NCBI GenBank assembly: GCA_002841155.1
Contig: PHEH01000016.1
Location: forward strand, 63,416-100,378
Source of the DNA: Alphaproteobacteria bacterium HGW-Alphaproteobacteria-18
GTDB lineage: Bacteria; Pseudomonadota; Alphaproteobacteria; Caulobacterales; Hyphomonadaceae
Reading direction: 5' to 3'
DNA length: 36,963 nt
The first letter of the stretch is position 1. Each line of letters starts with the position of its first letter. The notes under the pieces are model-generated. The model searched no databases. It was not told the origin of the DNA and was given only the letters and a program-made list of their open reading frames with translations. Made by a program: the position numbers and the translations under genes. Of this stretch, positions 6,533-15,073 are shown one piece after another.

Positions 6533-8365
6533 ATGGGCGGAAACAAGATACCAGCGTCTGAGACACCCTCCATCGCTTCAATGCTGATGGCGCAGGACCC
6601 GGCACATCTGCAAGTGCTGATGACCACACTGGCGCTGGCAAATACAGAATCTCAGGCTCTCCTCGCCGAAGTGCTCACGGGCTCTGGCCCTCTGGGCACC
6701 GTGTCTCAGGGCGACCCGATGGGCGCAGGTGATGCCTTCAGCCAGGTCGGGATGAGCCTGGCGCGCAATCCCATGGCGCTGATGCAGGCCAATATGGACC
6801 TGATGAAGGGCTGGATGGGCCTCTGGCAGGAGATGGTCACCGAGAGCATTACCGCCGAGCCGAAACCGGAAAAAGACAAGCGCTTCTCCGATCCCGAATG
6901 GCAGGCAAACCCCGCCTTCAAATTCATCCGCAAGGCCTATGATCTTAACGCCCGCTGGATGATGAGCCTGGCCGACCGCGCGCCCGACCTTGAAGAACCG
7001 ATCCATCTGCGCGCCAAATTCTTCATGCAGCTGCTGACCGACAGCCTCTCGCCCACCAATTTCCTCGGCACCAATCCGCAGGCGCTCAAAGCCTTCATCG
7101 AGAGCGGCGGGGAAAGTGTGCTGGCTGGCATCCGCATGGCGCGCGAGGACGTGCGCAAGGGCGGCGGCAAGCTGCACATCACCCAGACCGACGAAACCCC
7201 TTTCAAACTCGGCGAGAATATTGCCACCGCGCCGGGCCAGGTCGTCTTCCGCAACGACCTGATCGAGCTCATCCAGTATGCCCCGTCGCAGGAAACGGTC
7301 TATTCCAAGCCGCTGCTGATCTTCCCGCCCTGGATCAACAAGTTCTACATTCTGGACCTCCAGGAAAAGAACTCCATGATCCGCTGGCTGGTTGACCGTG
7401 GACTGACGGTCTTTGTCGTCTCCTGGCGCTCGGCCGATGGCGTTACGAAAGACTACACTTGGGACGATTACGCCAAGAAAGGCATCTATGCCGCCGTCGA
7501 GGCCGCCTTGCAGGCTTCCGGCGCCAAGAGCCTCAATGCCGTTGGTTATTGCATCGGCGGCACCCTGCTGACCTCCACTCTCGGCCACATGGCCGCTACC
7601 GGTTACAACAAGATCGACTCGGCCACCTTCTTTGCCTCGCAGTCAGACTTTGAACTCGCCGGAGACCTGAAAGTCTTCACCGATGGGCCGGGCCGGGACT
7701 ATGTCTACGGCATTATCGACAATCACGGCGGCATCATGCCCGGCAAGGACATGTACGAGACCTTCAACTGGCTCCGCCCGATTGATCTGGTCTGGCGTTA
7801 TGTCATCGACCAGTACATGCTCGGCAAGGAGCCCCGCCCCTTCGACCTGCTCTACTGGAATGCTGACCAGACCAACATCCCCGGCCCCGTCCACAAACGC
7901 TACCTCTCCGAATGCTACGCCGAAAACCGCCTCGCCCGCGGCGAATACACCGTACTCGGAGAGAAGATCGACATGCGTAACATCGAGATCCCGGTATTGC
8001 TGCAAGCTTCCAAGGACGATCACATCGTTCCCTTTGAAAGCGTCTTCCGGTCGGCAAAACGCTATGGAGACAACGCAACCTTCGTTCTGTCCGGGTCCGG
8101 ACATATCGCCGGGGTTGTGAACCATCCGGACGCAAAGAAATACCAGCACTGGACGAATACCGGCCTGGAGGCCGGATCGGCCAATGAGTGGCTGCAAACG
8201 GCCACTGAAACACCGGGAAGCTGGTGGCCCACCTGGTGGGCCTGGCTGAAGCCGAAATCAGGCCGCAAGGTCAAAGCCGTCGAACCCAAGGACATGGGCC
8301 TGGGCGCGGCGCCGGGCAGCTATGTGAAAGTGCGCCTGGAAGACATCCCCCTCCCACCGCAGTAG
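6533..8365 (+). CDS. phaC: Class I poly(3-hydroxyalkanoate) synthase
   Basis: This 610-residue enzyme polymerises (R)-3-hydroxyacyl-CoA into polyhydroxyalkanoate granules in the cytoplasm. Length and motifs match class I PhaC. An N-terminal PhaC_N domain is followed by the alpha/beta-hydrolase core. The lipase-like box GYCIGG contains the nucleophile C340. The remaining catalytic residues appear as D495 or D496 in KDDHIVPF, and H524 in SGHIAGVVN. The conserved PPWINKFYILDL segment is also present. No strong ribosome site precedes the ATG, and an in-frame ATG 16 codons later is possible. No phasin or phaAB genes are adjacent. It converges on argC, with an inverted-repeat pair between them. Confidence 0.95.
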   Translation: MGGNKIPASETPSIASMLMAQDPAHLQVLMTTLALANTESQALLAEVLTGSGPLGTVSQGDPMGAGDAFSQVGMSLARNPMALMQANMDLMKGWMGLWQEMVTESITAEPKPEKDKRFSDPEWQANPAFKFIRKAYDLNARWMMSLADRAPDLEEPIHLRAKFFMQLLTDSLSPTNFLGTNPQALKAFIESGGESVLAGIRMAREDVRKGGGKLHITQTDETPFKLGENIATAPGQVVFRNDLIELIQYAPSQETVYSKPLLIFPPWINKFYILDLQEKNSMIRWLVDRGLTVFVVSWRSADGVTKDYTWDDYAKKGIYAAVEAALQASGAKSLNAVGYCIGGTLLTSTLGHMAATGYNKIDSATFFASQSDFELAGDLKVFTDGPGRDYVYGIIDNHGGIMPGKDMYETFNWLRPIDLVWRYVIDQYMLGKEPRPFDLLYWNADQTNIPGPVHKRYLSECYAENRLARGEYTVLGEKIDMRNIEIPVLLQASKDDHIVPFESVFRSAKRYGDNATFVLSGSGHIAGVVNHPDAKKYQHWTNTGLEAGSANEWLQTATETPGSWWPTWWAWLKPKSGRKVKAVEPKDMGLGAAPGSYVKVRLEDIPLPPQ

Positions 8366-8366
8366 C

Positions 8367-8508
8367 CCCCCCTCCGTCAGTCAGCTTCGCTGCCTGCCAC
8401 CTCCCCCGCTTTGCAGGGGAGGAAAAGAGCGTTGCGCTTCGGTCGAGATGGCGCGGTGTTATCCTCCCCTGCGAAGCGGGGGAGGTGGCCCGAAGGGTCG
8501 GAGGGGGC
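8367..8508. repeat. Inverted pair of extragenic palindromes between phaC and argC
   Basis: A segment at 8397-8421 (CCACCTCCCCCGCTTTGCAG and onward) is matched in inverse by 8462-8488. Outer CCCCCCTCCGTC and GGTCGGAGGGGGC edges extend the symmetry. Each half is itself a palindrome related to the one at 36-64. Located between two convergent genes, the pair could act as a two-way transcription block, although no long T-tract follows. It ends 2 nt from the argC stop. Confidence 0.7.
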
Positions 8509-8510
8509 TC

Positions 8511-9446
8511 TTAAGCCAACAGCCCCGCGCCCTCATCCAGCCCCAGCGCAATGTTGATATTCTGGACCGCCGCGCCCGAAGCGCCCTTGCCGAGATTGTC
8601 CAGCCGCGCCACAAGGCGCGCCTGTTCGTCCGTGCCGAAAACGTAAAGCTCCAGCCGGTTGGTATCATTGCAGCCTTCGGCGTCGAGCGACTTGATCGCG
8701 TCTCCGTCCGCAAGCGGAATAACCTTTACAAACGTCTCGCCCGTATAGGCGGCCGTAAGCGCCTTGTGCACATCCTTGCGCCCCGGCTTGCCCGGCAGGG
8801 CCCAGAGCGGCAGAGGCACTTCCACGATCATCCCCTGAGCGTAACGGCCCACGGCGGGAGTAAACATCGGCACATGGGAAAGCCCGGAGAACTTCTTCAT
8901 TTCCGGCGGGTGCTTATGCTGCTGGCCGAGGGCATAGATGCGGAAATTATCCTGGGTTTCGCGTGTCTCGAACTCGGCGATCATCGGCTTGCCGCCGCCC
9001 GAATAGCCCGACACGGCATTCACGCTCACCGGCCAGTCATGCGGGACGAGACCAGCTTTCACCAACGGGCGAACCAGCGCGATGAAGCCTGTGGGATAGC
9101 ATCCCGGATTGGAAATGCGCTTGGCCGCCGAGATCACCGAGCGTTGGCTCCGGTCCAATTCGGGAAAGCCATAGACCCAGCCCGGCGAAACCCGATGCGC
9201 GGTGGACGCATCAATGATCACGGTGTTCGGATTGGTCACCAGGCTGACGGCAAGCCGGGCCGCATCATCGGGCAGGCAGAGGACGACAACATCGGCCTTG
9301 TTGATCAGCCGCGCGCGCTCCTCGACATCCTTGCGTTTGTCGGCATGGATCGAGATCAACTCGATATCCTTGCGGCTCTTCAACCGCTCGGCAATCTGAA
9401 GGCCGGTTGTCCCGGCCTCGCCATCAATGAAAACCTTGGGGTTCAT
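8511..9446 (-). CDS. argC: N-acetyl-gamma-glutamyl-phosphate reductase, type 2
   Basis: This 311-residue protein starts MNPKVFIDGEAGTTGLQIAE. The enzyme reduces N-acetyl-glutamyl-5-phosphate to the semialdehyde with NADPH, the third step of arginine biosynthesis. The short length and EAGTTGLQI N-terminus are typical of the type-2 family. The catalytic cysteine is C116 in SNPGCYPTGF. A start at 9446 is preferred because upstream in-frame sequence runs through the rpsI terminator and is not conserved-looking. It follows rpsI on the same strand across a hairpin terminator (9472-9506), so it is either expressed by read-through or has its own promoter. Confidence 0.92.
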   Translation of the reverse strand: MNPKVFIDGEAGTTGLQIAERLKSRKDIELISIHADKRKDVEERARLINKADVVVLCLPDDAARLAVSLVTNPNTVIIDASTAHRVSPGWVYGFPELDRSQRSVISAAKRISNPGCYPTGFIALVRPLVKAGLVPHDWPVSVNAVSGYSGGGKPMIAEFETRETQDNFRIYALGQQHKHPPEMKKFSGLSHVPMFTPAVGRYAQGMIVEVPLPLWALPGKPGRKDVHKALTAAYTGETFVKVIPLADGDAIKSLDAEGCNDTNRLELYVFGTDEQARLVARLDNLGKGASGAAVQNINIALGLDEGAGLLA

Positions 9447-9471
9447 GGCGCGCATCCGCGAAAATGAGGGC

Positions 9472-9506
9472 AAAAACAAACGGGCGCTCCGTTTCCGAAG
9501 CGCCCG
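9472..9506 (-). terminator. Terminator after rplM-rpsI
   Basis: On the minus strand, GGGCGCTTCGG and CGGAGCGCCC form a GC-rich stem around a short loop, followed by GTTTGTTTTTG. It lies about 26 nt past the rpsI stop and before argC, so it should end or attenuate the ribosomal-protein transcript. Confidence 0.8.
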
Positions 9507-9531
9507 CCAGACATTGAATATGCTGCTGCGA

Positions 9532-10014
9532 TTAGCGCTTCGAGAACTGGAAGCTGCGGCGTGCTTTCGCTTTGCCGTACTTCTTACGCTCAACAACGCG
9601 CGGGTCGCGGGTCATGAAGCCGAACGGCTTCAGAACGGCGCGCAGGCCTGGCTCATACGCAACGAGGGCGCGGGAGATGCCGTGACGAACAGCGCCGGCC
9701 TGGCCCATGAGGCCCGAACCTTTGACCGTCGCGATCACATCAAACTCGGTGGCGCGGCCAGCTTCGATCAGCGGCTGAGCGATGACCATGCGCAGAACAG
9801 GGCGCGCAAAGTACGTTTCCTGATCGCGGCCATTGATGATGATCTTGCCGGAACCTGGCTTGATCCAGACGCGGGCGACGGCTTCCTTGCGGCGGCCGGT
9901 GCCATAAGCGCGGCCCTGAGCATCGATCTTCGGCTCAACGGATTTAACCGGTTCAGCAGAAGGCGCGCCCGTCAGGGTGCCAAGGTCTTGCAGCGAGTTC
10001 GAGGTGTCGGTCAT
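9532..10014 (-). CDS. rpsI: 30S ribosomal protein S9
   Basis: This 160-residue protein has the S9 signature: [15 protein letters not shown] in the N-terminal half, [17 protein letters not shown] sequence ([17 protein letters not shown]), and the basic C-terminal tail ending SKR that reaches the ribosomal P site. About 30 extra residues precede the conserved core compared with E. coli S9, as is usual in alphaproteobacteria. It lies 5 nt downstream of rplM, the standard rplM-rpsI pair, and is followed by a terminator. Confidence 0.97.
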   Translation of the reverse strand: MTDTSNSLQDLGTLTGAPSAEPVKSVEPKIDAQGRAYGTGRRKEAVARVWIKPGSGKIIINGRDQETYFARPVLRMVIAQPLIEAGRATEFDVIATVKGSGLMGQAGAVRHGISRALVAYEPGLRAVLKPFGFMTRDPRVVERKKYGKAKARRSFQFSKR

Positions 10015-10019
10015 ATTTA

Positions 10020-10484
10020 TCAGGCCGTTTTCGAGTTTTTGCGGTTCATCGCCTTGAAGTCTACAACTTCAGGCGCCTGTGCAGTGTGCGGGTGCTCGGT
10101 GCCGGCGTAAACGCGCAGCTTGCCGAACTGCTTGCGCGACAGCGAGCTTTCGCGCGGCATCATGCGTTTCACAGCCATTTCAATGGCGCGCTCCGGGAAG
10201 CGGCCGGAAAGGATCTTGCCAGCGGTCGTGGACTTGATACCGCCCGGATAACCGGTGTGGCGGTAATAGACCTTGTCTTCCAGCTTGTTGCCAGTGAACA
10301 CGGCCTTTTCAGCGTTGATAACAACGATGTGATCGCCGGTATCAACATGAGGGGTAAAGTCAGGGCGGTGCTTGCCGCGAAGACGTTTGGCGACGTAAGA
10401 AGCAAGGCGTCCGACAACGACGCCTGTCGCGTCGATCACGACCCACTTGTTCTCTACCCCGACGGGTGCGTTATACGTTTTCAT
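10020..10484 (-). CDS. rplM: 50S ribosomal protein L13
   Basis: This 154-residue protein starts [19 protein letters not shown], followed by the L13 core: [45 protein letters not shown] and [22 protein letters not shown]13 is an early-assembly large-subunit protein. The reading frame stays open far upstream to 10916, but that extension overlaps the divergent lipoprotein gene and is rejected. Only 37 nt separate this start from the divergent lipoprotein start at 10522, so promoters probably overlap the neighbouring coding ends. Confidence 0.96.
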   Translation of the reverse strand: MKTYNAPVGVENKWVVIDATGVVVGRLASYVAKRLRGKHRPDFTPHVDTGDHIVVINAEKAVFTGNKLEDKVYYRHTGYPGGIKSTTAGKILSGRFPERAIEMAVKRMMPRESSLSRKQFGKLRVYAGTEHPHTAQAPEVVDFKAMNRKNSKTA

Positions 10485-10521
10485 CGCTCTGCTCAGAGCC
10501 TCTACTTTCGGAGTTCCAGGA

Positions 10522-11487
10522 ATGCAAATTAAGGGCTGGCGTTTAAGCGTCGTGTTTCCCTTTGTCAACGCAGCCGCCGGGCTCAGCCTGCTTTTTGCGG
10601 CAACAGCCTGCGGAAGGCAAGAGACCCCCACTGCGTCCCCCGGACAAGACGCTGTAATAAATGGAAAAATTGAACTTCCAGCCGTCTGGTCGACCCGTCC
10701 TTTGCAGGGAAAAGTTAGCGATGTTGCGCTCTCTTCGGGCTCTGGGGCCATTCTTGCGGTCGCATATGAGGCTGGCGGCCTCGAATTTTTTGACATGGAA
10801 GGCGATCGGCTGGGCGAACCAACGCGATTCCATCTGAAAGATCTGGCAGATGGCCGCTCTGCCACGATCCAGGGCACACACCTCACCCTCTTCCCCGGTG
10901 TTACCCAGGATGGCACGCTGAAGGCCTATGTCTTTGGAGAGGGGCTTGTCGCTCCGGCCCAGATTGATCTGCCCATCCCGGAGGAGCGCATGGTGGAAGG
11001 CCTCTGCACCGGTGAGGCGGGCACACAAGGCCTGATGCGGATTGCCTACTGGACGATGGCCAATAACCGCGTCCTGCGCACAGGCATCGTCAGCCAGGCG
11101 GGCGAAGACCTCACCTGGACCGAAGAAGCCGCCACCGAAGCCGGCTTCCCGATCACCTCCTGCGTTTTCGCTTATGACACGCTCGTCGCCTCGCCGCGCT
11201 CTGCCGCGTCCGCCTCGCTGACCCGCGGGGAGAACTCGGCCCTCCTCTCGATCGAGGAAGGCGGCCCGCTGCAAATCTCCACAGATCTCGGCATGACAAC
11301 CAGCGATGTCATGGTCCGGGATGGCATAACGGTCACCGCGCCGAATGAGCCCACCGCCGTCTCCGCCCATGGCTCCCTGCCGGCCGGCGGCTATCCCGGC
11401 GGCGTTGTTGTCATCGCCGGCGAAACCAGCGAGGGCACCCATCAGGTCGTCTTCGTCGATCCCAGCGCCATCACGCTGAAGGATTGA
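10522..11487 (+). CDS. Predicted lipoprotein of unknown function
   Basis: A 321-residue protein starting [14 protein letters not shown], with GGAG and AGGA just upstream. A hydrophobic signal runs to about residue 29 and ends in ATAC, giving a possible lipidated cysteine at residue 30 (CGRQE follows). The mature region has alternating short beta-rich segments and repeats of hydrophobic strands, like a beta-propeller-type periplasmic protein, but I cannot name the family. It is divergent from rplM, and its 3' end overlaps the convergent heme A synthase by 17 nt. Confidence 0.8.
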   Translation: MQIKGWRLSVVFPFVNAAAGLSLLFAATACGRQETPTASPGQDAVINGKIELPAVWSTRPLQGKVSDVALSSGSGAILAVAYEAGGLEFFDMEGDRLGEPTRFHLKDLADGRSATIQGTHLTLFPGVTQDGTLKAYVFGEGLVAPAQIDLPIPEERMVEGLCTGEAGTQGLMRIAYWTMANNRVLRTGIVSQAGEDLTWTEEAATEAGFPITSCVFAYDTLVASPRSAASASLTRGENSALLSIEEGGPLQISTDLGMTTSDVMVRDGITVTAPNEPTAVSAHGSLPAGGYPGGVVVIAGETSEGTHQVVFVDPSAITLKD

Positions 11488-12538
11488 TCGCCGTCTCCGA
11501 TTTCGTCTCTGCTTTTGGGCCGCCTGCACGCCACACCGTGTAGACGGCCCATAGCGTGGTCACCACGCCCAGCCCCTGGTGTACCAGCGCCAGCCCCATC
11601 GGGGCAGCATTGAGCAGCGTGAGGATGCCCCAGACCGCCTGCGCAGACACCAGCACCGCCAGGAACGCAAACTCACGGCGTACCGCAGTCTTCCGGAAGG
11701 CCCACACCGCCGCCAGGCTGCCTGCCCAGAGCAAGTAAGCCAGCAGGCGGTGATTGAACTGCGTTGCCTCGCGCCCCTCAAAGAAGCTGCGAATGCCCAG
11801 CTCGGCATGTATATAATGAGCGGGGAACACCTCCCCCGCCATCAGAGGCCAGTCGGTATAGGTTCGCCCGGCGTCCAGCCCCGCCACCAGCGCGCCGGCC
11901 GCCATCTGCACGAAGATCAGGATCATCAGTGCCATCGCTGCCTGCCGCGCCGCCTTTGGCGCCCCGGTTCGCTGCTGGCGCCCAAGGTCCAGCCATAGCC
12001 AGGCGATCACCGCGAGGATCAGCAGCGCCAGCATGAAATGTGTCATCAGCCGGTAGGGCGCCACTGACACCCGCTCGGTTTCGCCGATGCCGCTCGACAC
12101 CATCCACCAGCCAATCGCCCCCTGAAGGCCGCCCAGCGCAATCAGCCCGGCAAGCTTCCAGCCAAGCCCCTGCCCCAACCAGCGCCGCCAGGCGAAAAAC
12201 GCAAAGCCCGCCACCGCCACAAGGCCAATCAGACGCCCGATCTGCCGGTGGCCCCATTCCCACCAGTAAATGAACTGGAATTCGCCCATCGACATGCCGG
12301 CATTCTGCAACTGGTACTGCGTCGTGGCGCGGTACTTCTCCAGCTCCACCTGCCACTCGGCCTCGCTCATCGGCGGCAGCGCGCCACTCACAGGGCGCCA
12401 TTCTGTGATGGACAATCCGGAATCGGTGAGGCGCGTCGCCCCGCCCACCAGGATGATGGCATAAACCATCAGGGCCAGAAGGATCAGCCAGCGGCGTATC
12501 CAGCCTGCGGCAACGGGGGAAATTGCATGTGTGCTCAT
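11471..12538 (-). CDS. ctaA: Heme A synthase (COX15/CtaA)
   Basis: This 355-residue inner-membrane protein with about eight transmembrane helices oxidises the C8 methyl of heme O to make heme A for aa3-type cytochrome oxidase. Family motifs are ILVGGATRLTDSGLSITEWRP near the N-terminus, WGHRQIGR with H97, H167 in LMTHFML, AGLDAGRTYTDWPLM, H263 in FNHRLLAYL and H320 in LVHQGLG. These are the paired heme-ligand histidines of the duplicated four-helix bundles. It matches the longer proteobacterial (type 2) form. It converges on the lipoprotein at 10522 with overlapping ends, and is divergent from the DUF2842 gene. Confidence 0.95.
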   Translation of the reverse strand: MSTHAISPVAAGWIRRWLILLALMVYAIILVGGATRLTDSGLSITEWRPVSGALPPMSEAEWQVELEKYRATTQYQLQNAGMSMGEFQFIYWWEWGHRQIGRLIGLVAVAGFAFFAWRRWLGQGLGWKLAGLIALGGLQGAIGWWMVSSGIGETERVSVAPYRLMTHFMLALLILAVIAWLWLDLGRQQRTGAPKAARQAAMALMILIFVQMAAGALVAGLDAGRTYTDWPLMAGEVFPAHYIHAELGIRSFFEGREATQFNHRLLAYLLWAGSLAAVWAFRKTAVRREFAFLAVLVSAQAVWGILTLLNAAPMGLALVHQGLGVVTTLWAVYTVWRAGGPKAETKSETAINPSA

Positions 12539-12619
12539 GAGGCCTAGATCACTTGACGCGCGCGGCGATCAAGGGTCGCTGTGGTCGCAGCCCGCCCGGC
12601 GAAGGAGAACACACCAGCC

Positions 12620-12832
12620 ATGCGCAATCCGCGAAAGCCCATCGCCATGCTGCTGATGCTCGCCTGGCTCGTTATCTATGTCGTCGCCGTCGGGTCCCTC
12701 AGCGGTCAGATCGGCAGCCTGTCGCCCTGGCTCCAGATGCCCCTCTATATCCTCGCCGGCACGCTCTGGATTCTCCCCCTGAAGCCCCTCTTCGCCTGGA
12801 TGAATGCGATCGAGCCGCCGGAAGAGGACTGA
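12620..12832 (+). CDS. DUF2842 small membrane protein
   Basis: A 70-residue protein with two predicted transmembrane helices (about 7-27 and 37-60), starting MRNPRKPIAMLLMLAWLVIY. It resembles the alphaproteobacterial DUF2842 family, including a PLYILAGTLWILPLKPLF segment, and that family is often found beside heme A synthase. The start follows GAAGGAGAA by 10 nt; an in-frame start at 12581 overlaps the promoter region and is less likely. Function unknown. The position divergent from ctaA hints at a link to respiratory membrane biogenesis, but only by context. Confidence 0.82.
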   Translation: MRNPRKPIAMLLMLAWLVIYVVAVGSLSGQIGSLSPWLQMPLYILAGTLWILPLKPLFAWMNAIEPPEED

Positions 12833-12837
12833 CCCCT

Positions 12838-13728
12838 TCAGGCGACCTCGCGTGTCACCAGCGCCCGGATGGCCGCCACATCCCGCCCCGGCGGCGCGCC
12901 AAACTGGCGGCGGTAATCCCGGCTGAAATGTGAGGGGCTTTCATAGCCAATGGCATAACCGACCGCGGCCACTTCCTGATTTTCCAGCAGCATGCGCCGC
13001 GCTTCCTGCAGCCGGATGAGCTTCTGGAACTGGACCGGCGAAAGCGTGGTCACCGCCTTGAAGTGCCGGTGAAAGGACGCAACGCTCATCCCGGCGATCT
13101 CGGCAAGGTCGGGCACCCGCAGCGGATCGCGGTAATGATCGCGTATCCACGCCGCCGCCCGCCCGATACGCCCCGCCCGGCTGTCACGCAGGCCCACCTG
13201 CCGCAACATCCCGCCCAGCGGCCCGTTCAGCAAGCGCCAGATGATCTCCCGCTGCACCAGCGGCGCAACGACGCTCATGTCTCTCTCATGGTCCATCAGG
13301 CTGAGAAGCCGCAACAGGGGGTCGATCAGATCGTCTTCCAGATGCGCGGTCTGCAACGCCGAAAAGGCCGCCTCTTCCGGTGGCTCCTCCAGCAGCGCCG
13401 GCAGCAGCTCAGCCACCATCCCCGCCTCCAGCTCCAGGCTGAGGGCGAGGTAGGGCCGTTCCGGAGAGGCTTCAATAATCCGCGCGGTCACCGGCACATC
13501 CACCGAGGCCAGCAGGCCCTGTCCCGCACCATAGCGGAATGCCCGCTCCCCCAGCATCGACACCTTTGCGCCCTGCAATACGGCGCAGAAGGATGGGCGG
13601 TATACGGATCGAACCACCATGGGCGCCTCCGTCCGGGTGAGACGCAGCCCGGCAATCGGGGTGTCTCGTCCGTAGCGGAGGGCTTGCCGGTCGAGCAGGG
13701 CGGCGAGTGCGTGCAGGTCATGGGTCAT
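12838..13728 (-). CDS. AraC-family regulator, YqhC-like
   Basis: A 296-residue transcription factor. The N-terminal half looks like the AraC_N domain (PF06719 type: RSVYRPSFCAVLQGAKVSMLGE). The C-terminal hundred residues hold the double helix-turn-helix, with DLAEIAGMSVASFHRHFKAVT and the second helix around YAIGYESPSHFSRDYRRQFGAPP. The start at MTHDLHALAALL is an ATG; a TTG four codons upstream is weaker. It is divergent from an aldo/keto reductase, the same pairing as E. coli YqhC with its aldehyde-reductase targets. A 21-bp-spaced direct repeat in the shared intergenic region is a natural binding site. Aldehyde sensing is inferred from family and context. Confidence 0.88.
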   Translation of the reverse strand: MTHDLHALAALLDRQALRYGRDTPIAGLRLTRTEAPMVVRSVYRPSFCAVLQGAKVSMLGERAFRYGAGQGLLASVDVPVTARIIEASPERPYLALSLELEAGMVAELLPALLEEPPEEAAFSALQTAHLEDDLIDPLLRLLSLMDHERDMSVVAPLVQREIIWRLLNGPLGGMLRQVGLRDSRAGRIGRAAAWIRDHYRDPLRVPDLAEIAGMSVASFHRHFKAVTTLSPVQFQKLIRLQEARRMLLENQEVAAVGYAIGYESPSHFSRDYRRQFGAPPGRDVAAIRALVTREVA

Positions 13729-13778
13729 GGCGCAAACCAATCACAAAAATGCGCCCCGCGCGATGGCGCTCACAGGCA

Positions 13779-13813
13779 TTTGAGAGAATCGGGCAAGACT
13801 TTGAGAGGATTGG
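13779..13813. promoter_or_regulatory. Candidate AraC-type operator (21-bp direct repeat)
   Basis: TTTGAGAGAATCGG (13779-13792) is repeated as TTTGAGAGGATTGG (13800-13813), with 12 of 14 positions identical and a start-to-start distance of exactly 21 bp. AraC-family proteins typically bind direct repeats separated by two helical turns, as at araI1-araI2. The site is about 70 nt upstream of the aldo/keto reductase start and 51 nt from the regulator start, so it could control both. Confidence 0.6.
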
Positions 13814-13881
13814 CGGCGGACACTTCTCCCGCTCAGGCCTAAATACAGCGCATTCCAGATCACATAAATGGAGCTTTCCCC

Positions 13882-14901
13882 ATGCGTATACGTCAACTCG
13901 GCAATTCCGGCCTTTTCGTTTCCGAACTCTGTCTCGGCACCATGACCTTCGGCGGCAGCGAAGGCATGTGGGGCCTGATCGGCCAGCTCGGCCAGGACGA
14001 GGTGGACCAGATCGTCAAAGGCGCGCTCGATGGCGGCATCAACTTCATCGACACCGCCAATATCTATGCGTCCGGCCGCAGCGAGGCGCTTCTCGGCCAG
14101 TCACTACGCAATCTTGGCATCGCGCGGCATGAGGTCGTTGTCGCCACCAAGGTCATGGGTCCGATGGGCGATGGCCAGAACAATCGCGGCGCCTCGCGCG
14201 GCCACATCCTCTATCAGGCCGAAGCCAGCCTCAAACGCCTCGGCCTTGATCATATCGATCTCTACCAGATGCATGGCTTCGATCCGCTGGTGCCGATGGA
14301 GGAAACCCTCGAAGCCCTGAACAGCCTCGTCCAGAAGGGCGCCGTGCGGTATCTTGGCCTCTCCAACTGGGCGGCCTGGCAGGTGATGAAAGCCATTGGC
14401 CTCACCCAGCTGCGCCAGCTTGCGCCCATCATCTCGCTGCAGGCTTACTACACCCTCGCCGGGCGCGATCTCGAGCGTGAAGTCATCCCCATGCTGACGG
14501 CCGAGAAAGTTGGCCTGATGGTCTGGAGCCCGCTGGCGGGCGGCTACCTCTCCGGCAAGTATGACCGGGAAGGCAAAGGCGCCGATGGCCGCCGCGGCGC
14601 CTTCAATTTCCCGCCCGTCAACATGGATCGCGGTTACGCCGCCATCGAGGCGATGCGCGAAATCGCCGCCGCCAAAGAGGTCAGCGTCGCCCAGATCGCG
14701 CTCGCCTGGCTGCTGCATCAGAAGGCCGTCACCAGCGTCATCATCGGCGCCAAACGCCTCGACCAGCTCCACGACAATATCGCCGCCACGAGAGTTCAGC
14801 TGTCGGCCGATGACCTCTCGCGCCTCGACGCCATCACCCGCCTGCCGGAAGAATATCCCGGCTGGATGCTGGACCGTCAGAGCACCTACCGCACCGCCTG
14901 A
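13882..14901 (+). CDS. Aldo/keto reductase
   Basis: This 339-residue TIM-barrel NADPH-dependent oxidoreductase reduces aldehydes or ketones to alcohols in the cytoplasm. The catalytic tetrad is visible as D57 (FIDTAN), Y62, K90 (VATKV) and H131 (YQMHGFD). The coenzyme-binding end has SVIIGAKRLDQLHDNI, and the start of the barrel reads LGNSGLFVSELCLGTMTFGG. It resembles the AKR11/YajO-like bacterial group more than DkgA. GGAG lies 11 nt before the ATG. The divergent AraC regulator probably controls it. A strong terminator follows at 14928-14957. Confidence 0.92.
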   Translation: MRIRQLGNSGLFVSELCLGTMTFGGSEGMWGLIGQLGQDEVDQIVKGALDGGINFIDTANIYASGRSEALLGQSLRNLGIARHEVVVATKVMGPMGDGQNNRGASRGHILYQAEASLKRLGLDHIDLYQMHGFDPLVPMEETLEALNSLVQKGAVRYLGLSNWAAWQVMKAIGLTQLRQLAPIISLQAYYTLAGRDLEREVIPMLTAEKVGLMVWSPLAGGYLSGKYDREGKGADGRRGAFNFPPVNMDRGYAAIEAMREIAAAKEVSVAQIALAWLLHQKAVTSVIIGAKRLDQLHDNIAATRVQLSADDLSRLDAITRLPEEYPGWMLDRQSTYRTA

Positions 14902-14927
14902 AGACCAGCACGCGGGAAAGACAAGGG

Positions 14928-14957
14928 GGGTGAAGCGCTGGCCGCTTCACCCTTTTT
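14928..14957 (+). terminator. Rho-independent terminator after the aldo/keto reductase
   Basis: GGGTGAAGCG pairs perfectly with CGCTTCACCC around a CTGGC loop, followed directly by TTTTT. It lies 26 nt past the reductase stop and isolates it from the DsrE-like gene downstream. Confidence 0.92.
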
Positions 14958-14997
14958 CCAATCCGCAGCAGACACTGCGGCACCGCGCCACGCCCTG

Positions 14998-15057
14998 TTC
15001 TGGTATTTTCGTATTTTATTGTTTTCGAATATACGATATGAATATTCTATACCAGAA
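14998..15057. promoter_or_regulatory. AT-rich symmetrical promoter/operator candidate upstream of the DsrE-like gene
   Basis: A conspicuously AT-rich 60-nt stretch in GC-rich surroundings is bounded by a perfect 9-bp inverted repeat, TTCTGGTAT (14998-15006) and ATACCAGAA (15049-15057). Inside it is a second inverted repeat, GAATAT (15027-15032) and ATATTC (15042-15047). It ends 16 nt before the chosen start of the DsrE-like gene. It probably contains the promoter and one or two operator sites; no consensus regulator could be assigned by eye. Confidence 0.55.
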
Positions 15058-15073
15058 GCACAGGATGAACGGC

